Below are positions 51,554-60,648 of a stretch of 64,000 bases of DNA, piece by piece. The notes under the pieces are model-generated. The model was not told the DNA's origin, made no database searches, and saw only the letters and a program-made list of their open reading frames with translations. This stretch comes from Paraburkholderia dilworthii (lineage in GTDB: Bacteria; Pseudomonadota; Gammaproteobacteria; Burkholderiales; Burkholderiaceae), in assembly GCF_000472525.1 (NCBI RefSeq), contig NZ_AWZT01000030.1, positions 1 to 64,000 of the forward strand. The letters run 5' to 3'. The translations under genes were made by a program, and so were the position numbers. Every line of letters starts with the position of its first letter. Position 1 is the first letter of the stretch.

Positions 51554-52093
51554 TCAATCGGCGCGGGCTTCGGTGTGAAAGGTGAAACGCGGCTCGCCTG
51601 CGCTGCTCTCCTCGCGCGCGAGCACCAGCGTCGCGTCCGCGGGCACATCCACCACGCCGCCGACGAAGCGTGCCGCTACCGGCAACTCGCGCCCGCCGCG
51701 ATCGGCGAGCACCGCCAGTTCGACCGCCGCCGGGCGGCCGTAGTCGTAGAGTTCATTGAGCGCTGCGCGGATCGTGCGGCCGGTGTACAGCACGTCGTCG
51801 ACCAGCACGATGCGGCGGCCGTCGACGGAGAAAGGCAGCGAGGTCGGGCTCGCCTGCGAGTGCAGACCTTTCTTCGCGTAGTCGTCCCGATGCAGTGCGA
51901 CATTCACAACGCCGAAACTCGCCAGCTTCAGATCATGCGCGAGCCGTTCGGCGAGCCACGCACCGCCGCTGTAAATGCCGGCGAGCACGGCGCCCTCGGC
52001 ACCGTTTTGTGCCGCACCGAACTCGTCGCCATAGGCGGCGCGAATCTGGTCGAGCAACGCGCGATAAAGCGCTTCGGCGTCAATGGAACTCAT
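51554..52093 (-). CDS. pyrR: PyrR-like uracil phosphoribosyltransferase/regulator
   Basis: The 179-residue protein has the type I phosphoribosyltransferase fold. The PRPP loop is RIVLVDDVLYTGRTIRAALN and LAGIYSGGAWLAERLA forms the phosphate loop. The ending LAREESSAGEPRFTFHTEA is typical of beta-proteobacterial PyrR. In Firmicutes PyrR binds pyr mRNA; here it may have only the enzyme role. I do not see a clear binding-loop/antiterminator in the 85-base gap before pyrB. It overlaps ruvX by 14 bases upstream. Confidence 0.9.
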   Translation of the reverse strand: MSSIDAEALYRALLDQIRAAYGDEFGAAQNGAEGAVLAGIYSGGAWLAERLAHDLKLASFGVVNVALHRDDYAKKGLHSQASPTSLPFSVDGRRIVLVDDVLYTGRTIRAALNELYDYGRPAAVELAVLADRGGRELPVAARFVGGVVDVPADATLVLAREESSAGEPRFTFHTEARAD

Positions 52094-52520
52094 GATGGTC
52101 GGAAAGTCCGTCTAGATATTGCTGAAGGATGATGCTGGCAGCTTCGGCGTCGAGCATGTCGGCTCGGCCCTTGCCCTCGCGGATACCCGACTTTGCCTCA
52201 ACCGACGAATAACGCTCGTCGACCCACGTGACGGGCAAATTGAAGCGGCCGTTCAATTGATTGCCGAACCGTTTGGCGAGTTGCGTCATTTCGTGCGGCG
52301 TGCCGTCCGGATGCATCGGCAAGCCGACGACGAGCGCGTCCGGCTTCCATTCGGCGATCAGTTTGCCCACCTCTACGAAGCGATATTCGCGGCTGCGATT
52401 CTGCACGATGACGAGCGGCCGCGCGCTCTTCGTCAGCGAATTGCCGACCGCCACGCCGATGCGCTTTTCACCGTAGTCGAACGCAAGCAGCGTCGCCTCA
52501 CGTCCGGCCGGCAGGCTCAT
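52080..52520 (-). CDS. ruvX: RuvX/YqgF, putative pre-16S rRNA nuclease or Holliday junction resolvase
   Basis: This 146-residue RNase H-like protein has LLAFDYGEKRIGVAVGNSLT (first Asp), DALVVGLPMHPDGTPHEM (VGLP box), VTWVDERYSSVEA (DER) and DMLDAEAASIILQQYLD (D-x-x-A-A). The family processes the 5' end of 16S rRNA in E. coli. It lies 10 bases after algH and is coupled to pyrR. Confidence 0.94.
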   Translation of the reverse strand: MSLPAGREATLLAFDYGEKRIGVAVGNSLTKSARPLVIVQNRSREYRFVEVGKLIAEWKPDALVVGLPMHPDGTPHEMTQLAKRFGNQLNGRFNLPVTWVDERYSSVEAKSGIREGKGRADMLDAEAASIILQQYLDGLSDHHEFH

Positions 52521-52530
52521 GCGGCGCCCC

Positions 52531-53109
52531 TCATGCGTGCCCGGCCTCGCCCGACAGCATGGACAGCGAAATGCCGAGCAGCGCCAGAGCCGCTTCGAGA
52601 CGCTCTTCGGCCGGCACGTCGAACACGATTTTCGGATCGGCCTCGACCGTCAGCCAGCCGTTCTTCGAGATCTCTTCTTCCAGTTGACCCGCGCCCCAGC
52701 CGGCGTGACCGAGCGTGAGCAGGAAACGCTCGGGGCCCGTGCCGCTCGCGACCGCCTCGAGCACGTCTTTCGACGTGGTCATCTCGAGGCCGCCCGGCAC
52801 CGACATGGAGGACGTATAGGTGTTGCCGTCTTTCGGGTCGTGCAGCACGAAGCCACGCTCGGTTTGCACCGGGCCACCGAAATACACAGGAACATGAAGG
52901 AGAGGCTCGATTTCGAGCTTGAGGTCGATGCGACTGAAGAGCGCTTCCAGGTCGATATCGGTCGGCCGGTTGATCACGAGGCCGAGCGCGCCGCGCTCAC
53001 TGTGATCGCAAAGGTAGACCACCGTTCCTGAAAACGTCGGATCGGCCATGTTGGGCATGGCGATCAGGAACTGGTTGGTCAGATTGATGCGATCGGTACT
53101 CTTGGACAT
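52531..53109 (-). CDS. YqgE/AlgH family protein
   Basis: The 192-residue protein matches the UPF0301 family: NQFLIAMPNMADPTFSGTVV, YLCDHSERGALGLVINRPTD, VYFGGPVQTERGFVLHDP and LTLGHAGWGAGQLEEEISKN, WLTVEADPKIVFDVPAEERL. AlgH affects alginate production in Pseudomonas, but the biochemical role is unknown. It is first of the algH-ruvX-pyrR group, as in many proteobacteria. Confidence 0.93.
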   Translation of the reverse strand: MSKSTDRINLTNQFLIAMPNMADPTFSGTVVYLCDHSERGALGLVINRPTDIDLEALFSRIDLKLEIEPLLHVPVYFGGPVQTERGFVLHDPKDGNTYTSSMSVPGGLEMTTSKDVLEAVASGTGPERFLLTLGHAGWGAGQLEEEISKNGWLTVEADPKIVFDVPAEERLEAALALLGISLSMLSGEAGHA

Positions 53110-53313
53110 AGTTCGGATTTTAGCAAAGACGGTGCAGGATGGCGGGCTTTGAGCGTGGATTGGCGACGCGAGTCAGGCAGCGTGCCGCGAGCCATCGACG
53201 GCGAATCATGTTGCACTCTATCACGCACGCGGGCCTTGCCACGGTGCAGCTTTGAGCGGCGCGCTCGCCTGCGTGACGCGCTCTTCGCGCGGCCCTTGCG
53301 CACCCGAGGCCGG

Positions 53314-54723
53314 TTACGCGCCGCCCTGCTCGATCGAGCGCGTGAGCGCAGCGAGTGCCGCGCCGCTGGCCGGGGGCGCCACGCCCGCCGCCACCTTGTG
53401 CAGCGTCGCACGCAACGCCTCGGCGGCGCCTTCGAGCGCGCTCGCCGCGGGTGCGTCGACGAACACATGAGCGCGCACCGCAGGCGTCGACACGCCTGCA
53501 TGAGCGCGACGACGCCACGCGAGTCCGAGCGCATCGGCTAGCAGCGCGACATGGCCGAGGCCGAGCGCGCAAGCTGCGGACCCGAGCCGGTAGGCGGCCT
53601 CGCCCGCTTGCAGCGCTTCGCTTGGATCGGCCTTTTCAGGCTGATCCGCGGCGCGCGCATGTTCGGCGAGCGCAGAGATCGCGGCATCGGCCGTCTGCAG
53701 AAAATCTTCGTACGCGTGGGCGTTGACGCTCAGCACACCGAGTTCCCGTGTCAGCGAAGTGCGCGCGCTCACCGACTGCGCCTCGACCGCACCGGCTTCC
53801 CAAAGCATTTCGGATGCCTGCGTGCCCGCGACGTGCCAGTCGACGGTCAAGCCGTAGTCGTGCAGCACCTCGACCTGGTCGGCGTCTTCCGCGGCGGCGC
53901 CGAACAGTGCGTAATCGCGCCACAGCAACGCGAGAGTCGCTCGCACCAGCGAACGCTGCGCGCGCTCGATGCCGCGCGCGTGATCGGCGAGCGCCAGATT
54001 GCAACGCGCGTAGAAACGCCGGGCGTCGGGCTCGCCCGCCGCGCGTCCACTGACTCGCAACGCGCGGGCGCAAGCCTTCGCAAGACGCCAGAAGTCGTAC
54101 GGGTCCGGACCGGCGAGCTCGGTGAATACAGCGTCGAGTTCGTCCAGCGCGGCATTCGTGGCCGCGCGCGCCGCTACGCTGCCGGTATCGGGCTGGGAGC
54201 GCAGCACCGGCAGCAGCGCGCGTTCATACCGCGCACGCAGATGAGCCAACTGCTCGGCCGACTGCGCATGGAACGATACGGGCGGCACCGGCCGCGCGGT
54301 CAGCGCGAGGTCTTCGAAAGCAACCGGAGAAGCGGAGGTGTGTTCCCCGGGATCGGCACACAGCGCGCGGTAATGACTGAAAAGCGTGGGTGAACAGGCC
54401 ATCTCGCGCAGATTGTGACGCTCGAGCGCCGCACGGAAGTCGCGCAGCGCGGCCCCGAACGCCGGCCGCACATTCTCGGCCTCGGCGGGATCTCCCGCGG
54501 CCAGCGGCGAAAGGCGCACGAGCGCGTCGGCAAAACGCGTAGCGCTCAGCCACCCGGCGCTGCGCAATGCGTGCGAGGCGCGCACCAGCGCCGTGGTGCA
54601 ACCGGTGTGCTGCTCAAACGCCAGCAGCGCCTCGGCCAGCGCAAGTTCCGCCGGGCGAACCGCGCCGCCGCGCGGATTAGGCAATGCGTCGAAGGAAACG
54701 GGGGCTGCGGATTGAAGAGTCAT
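53314..54723 (-). CDS. Protein of unknown function, helical, Ala-rich (possibly FimL/ChpA-N-like)
   Basis: This 469-residue soluble protein is almost all alpha-helix and very rich in Ala, Arg and Leu, with no signal or membrane helices. I recognise no catalytic motif. The latter half has a repeated helical pattern (EDFLQTADAAISALAEHARA, EAAYRLGSAACALGLGHVAL) that recalls Hpt-like domains in FimL/ChpA N-terminal regions, but the phosphorylatable His within H-x-(L/I)-K-G is absent. In related genomes pil-chp chemosensory genes lie next to rubredoxin, which supports this guess weakly. High GC gives several long shadow frames here; codon pattern and neighbours favour this strand. Confidence 0.6.
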   Translation of the reverse strand: MTLQSAAPVSFDALPNPRGGAVRPAELALAEALLAFEQHTGCTTALVRASHALRSAGWLSATRFADALVRLSPLAAGDPAEAENVRPAFGAALRDFRAALERHNLREMACSPTLFSHYRALCADPGEHTSASPVAFEDLALTARPVPPVSFHAQSAEQLAHLRARYERALLPVLRSQPDTGSVAARAATNAALDELDAVFTELAGPDPYDFWRLAKACARALRVSGRAAGEPDARRFYARCNLALADHARGIERAQRSLVRATLALLWRDYALFGAAAEDADQVEVLHDYGLTVDWHVAGTQASEMLWEAGAVEAQSVSARTSLTRELGVLSVNAHAYEDFLQTADAAISALAEHARAADQPEKADPSEALQAGEAAYRLGSAACALGLGHVALLADALGLAWRRRAHAGVSTPAVRAHVFVDAPAASALEGAAEALRATLHKVAAGVAPPASGAALAALTRSIEQGGA

Positions 54724-54967
54724 GAGTTGGCGACGGAAAGCCGGCGGGCCGCCGTTTGGCGCCGCACGCAGACTGAGCGCCTAACGCGCGAACCGGCGAC
54801 TGAACAATGACAAATGCGCAATGGCACCTGCGCAGCGACGGAAGCAGAACGACCAATGCGCCATGACAGACCATGCAACGTCAACCTGTGATTGCGACAC
54901 GGCCCGCAGAAGGACGTTCCGGCGCAATGCCACACCTCGGCGGAGCACCGCCGTGCGCTGTCGGACT

Positions 54968-55138
54968 TCAGATCTGGACCATCTCGAAGTCTTCCTTGCG
55001 CGCACCGCACTCGGGGCATGTCCAGTTGATGGGAACGTCTTCCCAACGAGTGCCCGGCGCAATGCCTTCGTCCGGCAAACCGGCTTCTTCGTCGTAAATC
55101 CAGCCGCAAATCAGGCACATCCAGCTTTGATATTCCAT
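54968..55138 (-). CDS. rubA: Rubredoxin
   Basis: The 56-residue protein is a complete rubredoxin. MEYQSWMCLICGWIYDEEAG and NWTCPECGARKEDFEMVQI contain the two CxxCG iron-binding pairs, with the conserved Tyr, Trp and Pro between. It would carry electrons in the cytoplasm. A longer open frame extends upstream, but the ATG at 55138 gives the family's exact length. It is divergent from thiD. Confidence 0.96.
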   Translation of the reverse strand: MEYQSWMCLICGWIYDEEAGLPDEGIAPGTRWEDVPINWTCPECGARKEDFEMVQI

Positions 55139-55413
55139 TCTTGTGTCGCGTCGTGAAATCCGTGGAAACGGAAGCCATGATGGTACCGTGTTGCCGCCCC
55201 AATGCCTAGCAATCGCAAACGCCGAGTCCGCCTGCGCAACGGCCCCCGGCAATGCGGAGTGCGCAAAGCGGCGCTGCGTGCGGCGTCGCGCCACAGGTTG
55301 CCCGCACGGCGCCGGCCTCAATGCGAAAAAACGCCCCCGCGCCGGTTTAGGACGCATAATTGAGCCGATTGCGCACTCACTGCGCCAAAAATTCTGCTCC
55401 TTCGTATATTTTC

Positions 55414-56274
55414 ATGCCCAGCGACACGCCTCCGATCGTCCTCACCTTCGGCCTTTCCGATCCTACCGGCGGCTCCGGCTTGCAAGCCGACCTGATGACC
55501 CTCGCCAGCATGGGCTGTCATGGCGTCTCTGTGCTCACCGGCTATACCGTGCGCGACTCGGCGAGCTGCGACGAGGTCAACGGACTCGATCCAGAAGTCG
55601 TGGCGACCCAGGCGCGCATGCTGCTCGAGGACATGCCGATTGCAGCCTTCAAGGTCGGCGCCTGCACGCGAGCCGAGGTGGTGAGCGCAATCGCCGAAGT
55701 CGTAGCCGACTACGACGACATTCCGCTGATCCTTGCCCCCGACTTCACGCTCGACGACGAACACGTGCTCGCCGCCGACGAATTGCGCGAAGCCATCGCC
55801 GATCTGCTTGCGCCGCAGACCACTTTGCTGGTCGCCGATTCCGCCACGCTGCTCGCCCTCGCCCAACCCGACGGCGACGCAGAAGCGCCGAGCCTCGACG
55901 CGGCGATCTCGCATCTGCTGTCGCAGGGCTGCGAATACATTCTGTCGACCGAAACCGGCACGCACCGGCTCGTCAATACGCTTTTCAGCGAAGACGGTCA
56001 GTTGCGCCAGGACATGTGGGACCGCGGCAGCCACCGGATCATGGGCCTCACCGACACACTGGGTTCCGCTATCGCGGCGCTCCTCGCCAACGGCCAGGAA
56101 CCGGCAGAGGCGGTCCGCGAGGCGCAGGAGTACCTGTACCAGGCGATGCGCGCCGCCTTCCGCCCAGGCATGGGTGCATATATGCCGGATCGCTTTTTCT
56201 GGGCTCGCAGCAGCGACGAGGACACGCCGCCGACCGCGGGCAAAGATGCGGCACCGGGGGAAGCGAGGCACTGA
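55414..56274 (+). CDS. thiD: ThiD-like hydroxymethylpyrimidine (phosphate) kinase, divergent active site
   Basis: The 286-residue ribokinase-fold protein starts MPSDTPPIVLTFGLSDPTGG, then SGLQADLMTLASMGCHGVSV and LTGYTVRDS. The substrate loop is FGLSDPTGGSG where ThiD usually has xGxDxSGGAG. The anion-hole motif, usually GTGC(T/S)xSSAIAA, is changed to GLTDTLGSAIAALLANG, so the catalytic Cys is lost and Asp kept. YQAMRAAFRPGMGAYMPDRF is the family-like C-terminus. It may still phosphorylate HMP-P or may have shifted substrate. It is divergent from rubredoxin, as in Burkholderia relatives. No RBS is obvious. Confidence 0.8.
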   Translation: MPSDTPPIVLTFGLSDPTGGSGLQADLMTLASMGCHGVSVLTGYTVRDSASCDEVNGLDPEVVATQARMLLEDMPIAAFKVGACTRAEVVSAIAEVVADYDDIPLILAPDFTLDDEHVLAADELREAIADLLAPQTTLLVADSATLLALAQPDGDAEAPSLDAAISHLLSQGCEYILSTETGTHRLVNTLFSEDGQLRQDMWDRGSHRIMGLTDTLGSAIAALLANGQEPAEAVREAQEYLYQAMRAAFRPGMGAYMPDRFFWARSSDEDTPPTAGKDAAPGEARH

Positions 56275-56771
56275 GGCCTCCGCCATCCTTACAGCGTATC
56301 GGGCGATCGGGCGTGTCGCGGGGGCATCACTTGAAGCGGCCGCCTTGCTCAGGGTGATGCGCCACGCTCGGAGCATGGATTTGAGCAAGACGAGCGGACC
56401 ACGCGGTTTGCTATGGCCACGGCACTTCTCTATGCTTTTATCCATTGCCTGCCCCGGCGACGCAGGCCGATGCCCGCATCTACAGTTCGACGTGCGTTAC
56501 ACAATGAAAAGTCCGAATCTTCGTACTCCGGCGCAAACGTTTTTCTCGTCCGCTGCGGATGAGCGACAGTCGCCGGCCATCCTGCGCTCCGACGTAAGCA
56601 AAGACGAGGATAATCTTTTGTCGGGAATGGGATAGAGAAGGCAATTACCGACAGCGTGTTTGACAGGGCGCTCGAATCGGAAAAGATGACCCGCTATCGT
56701 CGACTGCACCGAGCGCCCACCAAACGTGGGCGGGCGGCGGCAGGGTTGGCAATGCGTTTACGTTTTACGGA
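56275..56771. other. Intergenic stretch before cysC; no confident gene
   Basis: Only short shadow frames are present. The right half should carry the cysC promoter, though no clear boxes are visible. No repeats or IS fragments were noticed. Confidence 0.4.
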
Positions 56772-57392
56772 ATGACCATGAAGAAAGAAACCTGCGGCCC
56801 GGTGCAACGCTTTCACGGCATGATCACGCTTGCGGACAGGATGCGGATTCTGCGCCAGAAGCCGGTCACGATCTGGCTCACAGGCCTGTCCGGGGCGGGC
56901 AAGTCGACCATCGCGTTCGAACTGGAACGGCAACTCGTGTCGCAGGGCCAGGCCTGCTACGTGCTTGACGGCGACAACGTTCGCCACGGCCTGGGCCGCG
57001 ACCTTGGCTTTAACCAGCAGGACCGCCACGAAAACATTCGCCGCGTCGCGCATGTGGCCCAGTTGATGAACGACGCCGGCCTGATTGTCATCACAGCGCT
57101 CATCTCGCCAATGCAGGCCGATCGCGCGATGGCGCGTGAGATCATCGGCGCCGGCAATTTTGTCGAAACGTACCTGTCCGCATCCGTCGCAACTTGCGCG
57201 CGCCGCGATCCGAAAGGACTTTATGCAAAGGCGCTGGCGGGCGAGATTGCATCGTTCACCGGCATTTCAGCGCCCTACGAAGCCCCGCTCAATCCCGAAC
57301 TCGTGATCGACACCGCCGCATTGACACCCGACGAAAGCGTGGCGGGCGTCCTCGCGTACCTGCGCGAGAACTGCTTGGCTCTGCCCGCATAA
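56772..57392 (+). CDS. cysC: CysC, adenylylsulfate kinase
   Basis: The 206-residue kinase makes PAPS from APS and ATP. P-loop: IWLTGLSGAGKSTIAFELER; APS-binding region: YVLDGDNVRHGLGRDLGFNQ and QDRHENIRRVAHVAQLMNDA; GLIVITALISPMQADRAMAR; then DPKGLYAKALAGEIASFTGI, SAPYEAPLNPELVIDT. The usual catalytic motifs are complete. No cysN/cysD accompanies it, so it is a stand-alone copy in an envelope context: PAPS could feed sulfotransferases such as the one suggested at 27291. A second ATG two codons later is possible. The N-terminus is about 25 residues longer than the minimal kinase. Confidence 0.93.
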   Translation: MTMKKETCGPVQRFHGMITLADRMRILRQKPVTIWLTGLSGAGKSTIAFELERQLVSQGQACYVLDGDNVRHGLGRDLGFNQQDRHENIRRVAHVAQLMNDAGLIVITALISPMQADRAMAREIIGAGNFVETYLSASVATCARRDPKGLYAKALAGEIASFTGISAPYEAPLNPELVIDTAALTPDESVAGVLAYLRENCLALPA

Positions 57393-57450
57393 ACCCGGGA
57401 CCGCTGGGTCATTGAGGCGATAGGCCTAGCCGCTTCACTCCGCTCCACCT

Positions 57451-58935
57451 TCAAGGCAACGGCGTGACTAACACGTACCCCAGATAGTCGCGCGGCTTGC
57501 CGTCCAGGTCCTTTTTCGGGGCCGGCACATTGAATTGCAGGGAAAGGGTATTACCTTTCCATGACGACACGATATCCGCGTCGCGAACCATTGTTCCCTC
57601 GACCGCGTCGATGTAGATGGCCTTGAACCGGCGCGTAGGCGGAGCGGGAAGATCCTTTACTTCGATCGATCCTCGCCCCTTCTTACCGACTATCTGGAAC
57701 ACAATTTTGTTGTCCGAATAAAGCGCTTTGCCCGACAACCCTTGACTGTATGTTACTGGGTGGTTAAACGACGAGAGCGCCCCGGAAACGTTCTTCGTCA
57801 GTGTGATCAAAGCACGACCGGATGGAGTGTAGGTCCTAGGTTCACCACGATTGGTTAGCTGTCCGTCCCAGTGGTAGACCATCGTTACGTACTTATTCGG
57901 GTCGTCCCAGTTCCGTTTCAGCGCCCACACAGCGAGGTCAAAGTAATACTGGGGGAGATAATTCTGATTGTGCAGGTAGTCGTTTCCAATTTCGGTTTGC
58001 CAAATACCGCGTATTTTGCCCGAGGCACCATAGCGCCGATAGAGCGTTTCAAGATCTTCGACGCCAAGATAGTGAATGTCCAGGTAGTCCACCCAGTCGA
58101 TCATTCTCGCATGCTGTTCGGGACTGTAATACTCCAACCATTTAAAGTAATTGTCGAGACCGCCCTGATCGGGCCATCCTCCGTAGACCACATACGCGTG
58201 ATATTTGCGAATAATTCGGGCAGCGGGAATATGGATCAGGTTCACATAGTCCTGCATCGCATTCGCGTAAGGTTTTGAGTCGGCGGGATCGTCGCGATAT
58301 CCCGGTCCGTGCCAAAAAGAGGCTTGCCGCGATCCGTTTGCCATTTCACCGCAGGCTTCGTTCCAGATCTGGAAATACTTCACGTTATACGGAGGTGCCG
58401 AGTACTTCTTTACAACGGCCTCCACATATTTCTCCCAATAGGAGACATCTCGCGGCGCAGACAATGAATCGCCCGGCACTCGCGCATTCCAGGTGGGCGT
58501 GTATCCCAGATAGATTAACGACCGGATCCCATTCCGGTTGTTGCGAAGAATTGTCGACGGCAAGTCCGCATTGCCGGGGCCTGACTTTGTGACGTCCAAA
58601 GGACTGTACGGCGATTTCGCTTCGGGCCACGCTGAATCGCGGCCCCAGCGCAGCCCCATGTACTTCCAGACGATGACGTCCTGCTCCGACGACGGCCAGC
58701 CATTCGATCCGATCAGGTCCGTAATCCGACGTCCATTCGACGAAGTCCGAGTCGCTCCATGCGTCGTCGCCGCCACCGCTGCCGGGGCAGGCGCACCGTC
58801 AGACGCGGCTGCCGTTTTCTGTGCTGCGACGGCCTGCGACTCGCCGGTCGCCGCGAGGCTAAGCGGCACGAATCCAAAGAAACCAACGAGGGTGATCAAG
58901 GCGAAATTGGTGCATCCACGCCGAACCCAATTCAT
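57451..58935 (-). CDS. Secreted glycoside hydrolase, clan GH-A-like (PslG/GH39-type)
   Basis: From the ATG at 58935 (MNWVRRGCTNFALITLVGFF, after AAGGAAG) the product is 494 residues with a typical signal peptide to about residue 28 (VPLSLAATGE). The body is a (beta/alpha)8 hydrolase: YFQIWNEACGEMANGS holds the acid/base Glu after Asn, and GIWQTEIGNDYLHNQ the nucleophile Glu. A C-terminal beta-rich part follows (SGKALYSDNKIVFQIVGKKG). An earlier ATG at 58953 is possible. Such enzymes trim exopolysaccharides in the periplasm or outside, and its neighbours (GT-C-like protein, HAD-UbiA) suggest an envelope glycan. The substrate is unknown. Confidence 0.82.
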   Translation of the reverse strand: MNWVRRGCTNFALITLVGFFGFVPLSLAATGESQAVAAQKTAAASDGAPAPAAVAATTHGATRTSSNGRRITDLIGSNGWPSSEQDVIVWKYMGLRWGRDSAWPEAKSPYSPLDVTKSGPGNADLPSTILRNNRNGIRSLIYLGYTPTWNARVPGDSLSAPRDVSYWEKYVEAVVKKYSAPPYNVKYFQIWNEACGEMANGSRQASFWHGPGYRDDPADSKPYANAMQDYVNLIHIPAARIIRKYHAYVVYGGWPDQGGLDNYFKWLEYYSPEQHARMIDWVDYLDIHYLGVEDLETLYRRYGASGKIRGIWQTEIGNDYLHNQNYLPQYYFDLAVWALKRNWDDPNKYVTMVYHWDGQLTNRGEPRTYTPSGRALITLTKNVSGALSSFNHPVTYSQGLSGKALYSDNKIVFQIVGKKGRGSIEVKDLPAPPTRRFKAIYIDAVEGTMVRDADIVSSWKGNTLSLQFNVPAPKKDLDGKPRDYLGYVLVTPLP

Positions 58936-59037
58936 AAACTGCTTCCTTTCCATCGATGCAACCTCGTTCAGGGAGTTGACGGCAACCGAAGCGCGCCCAC
59001 CATCCGGGCACTGCGGTGCCTGTGACCGGCCGAACCT

Positions 59038-60648
59038 CTACTTCTTCAAGATCATCAACTGGTCGAAATTTACACGGCATTCAGACTGCGCAGCCGCGCC
59101 GTTTGTCGTCATCTGGAAATTGTCGTCTCTCAGATCGAACTGCCAGTTCAGTTCGGAAGGAGGCAAAGTAAGTGGCCGTTGCGCGCATAGGTCGCGAACC
59201 GAGGCCACGGCGTTTCCATAGTGACTCTGTTTCACTATGATGTAGCCCGCCACACTTGCCGCCGCCAACAACGAGTTAAGCAACGCCAGCGCGATTATCC
59301 CGTGCAAGATTCGGCGGCTATTGGAAAAAGCGGCGGCCGCCAGAAAAGGAACCGTATACAACATGGGAACGTACCGTGCCCACCACGACTGAGGATGCAC
59401 CAGAACGATTGCCAGCGTCGTCAGCAAATAGATCCTCACAATGTTCGTGTCCTTCTTTCTTCCGAACACTGCGATCACGCCAAGTATCAGCATCACGCCG
59501 AAGAACGGACCGAATCCGGAGAAGCGCGTATCGGCCGTATGGAGTGCGATGAAGGCGTCGCGCAGATGTTCCTTCGACAGCACGAAGGTCGGCTCGGCTG
59601 CTACGCAAGCACTGCAATTAGCGGGCACGGAAAAATAGGACAGAACGAGCCGGTGCAACGGATTCATGCCCAGAAAACGCGGCGACGCCTGGCCGGTTAT
59701 GATATCTATCTTCCCCTCCCCGAGGATCGGATAGAAGATGTGCTTGCCGGCAAGGACATTCTGCATGTATGGCGAATAGCCGACGACAAAAACAGCGACA
59801 ACCGACCAGAGAGCAATGTGCCCGAATACTTTCCAATGTCTTTTTAGAAAGTCATTCCTGTCTTGCGTCACAAGTGCCGCAACAAAAATCACCAGTATGG
59901 AAACGGCAACGAACACCGGCCCAGTCATCTTGGAAGCAATGAGAAGTACAAGTGCGCCACCTAACTGGACCGCGGAGTACGGCCTCTTCGCAACGGCCAG
60001 AAGGAGATTGACTGAGAAGACAGTCCAGCAGTAATAATGCGCCGCATCGACGTATAGCGTTGTCAGCTGACCGAACGCGACCGGATTATAGACGCACGCG
60101 ACCGCCGCGGCTAACGCTGTCTTACTCGAGTATCTGGCGCATCGGAACACCTGCATTAAGCAAACCAACGCAGGTACGCTAAGCAACAAAGTGAAAGACT
60201 TACCGCTGTTGAAGCGCGTGGTCAGGACGTGAGCGGTATATGCGAAAAATTCAAACGCCTTCGGATAGTGCTCCGCCCAGAACATACCGCGAATCTCATG
60301 CACACCGCTTATGCCGCTGGTTTGCGCATCTAGCGCGAGCGCCACAGCGCTATGGTAATTCAGGCCGTCGTAACTGAACTCACGCAAGAATCCGCAAGCA
60401 AATAACACGACGGCTATAAACACGATCGCGAGGATCGCCGTGCGCCATTCGGCACGCGACTTATATCCGTAGATGCCGATTGCCAGCAGAATGGCCAGCC
60501 CGACCAGCACTTGCATGAATGACGTATGAATGCCGGTGTTGTACAGCACAGCAGCATAGAGAGACGAAGCAAACACGAATACAACGACGTGGTCGCAGAA
60601 TTCGGGCCAACGAATTCTTTCAAAGAAACTTCTCATCGATGTCAACAT
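59038..60648 (-). CDS. Polytopic membrane protein of GT-C (glycosyltransferase) type
   Basis: The 536-residue product has about 11-12 membrane helices (HVVVFVFASSLYAAVLY, FMQVLVGLAILLAIGIYGY, AILAIVFIAVVLFACGFL and so on). The first external loop has REFSYDGLNYHSAVALALDA, a Tyr-Asp-Gly-Leu-x-Tyr-His pattern seen in lipid-linked GT-C enzymes, followed by HYPKAFEFFAYTAHV. The C-terminus is a soluble periplasmic tail of about 55 residues (ELNWQFDLRDDNFQMT). It may glycosylate a lipid or protein from a polyprenyl-phosphate sugar. It lies 102 bases downstream of the glycoside hydrolase gene on the same strand, counted from the start of that gene. Confidence 0.7.
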   Translation of the reverse strand: MLTSMRSFFERIRWPEFCDHVVVFVFASSLYAAVLYNTGIHTSFMQVLVGLAILLAIGIYGYKSRAEWRTAILAIVFIAVVLFACGFLREFSYDGLNYHSAVALALDAQTSGISGVHEIRGMFWAEHYPKAFEFFAYTAHVLTTRFNSGKSFTLLLSVPALVCLMQVFRCARYSSKTALAAAVACVYNPVAFGQLTTLYVDAAHYYCWTVFSVNLLLAVAKRPYSAVQLGGALVLLIASKMTGPVFVAVSILVIFVAALVTQDRNDFLKRHWKVFGHIALWSVVAVFVVGYSPYMQNVLAGKHIFYPILGEGKIDIITGQASPRFLGMNPLHRLVLSYFSVPANCSACVAAEPTFVLSKEHLRDAFIALHTADTRFSGFGPFFGVMLILGVIAVFGRKKDTNIVRIYLLTTLAIVLVHPQSWWARYVPMLYTVPFLAAAAFSNSRRILHGIIALALLNSLLAAASVAGYIIVKQSHYGNAVASVRDLCAQRPLTLPPSELNWQFDLRDDNFQMTTNGAAAQSECRVNFDQLMILKK

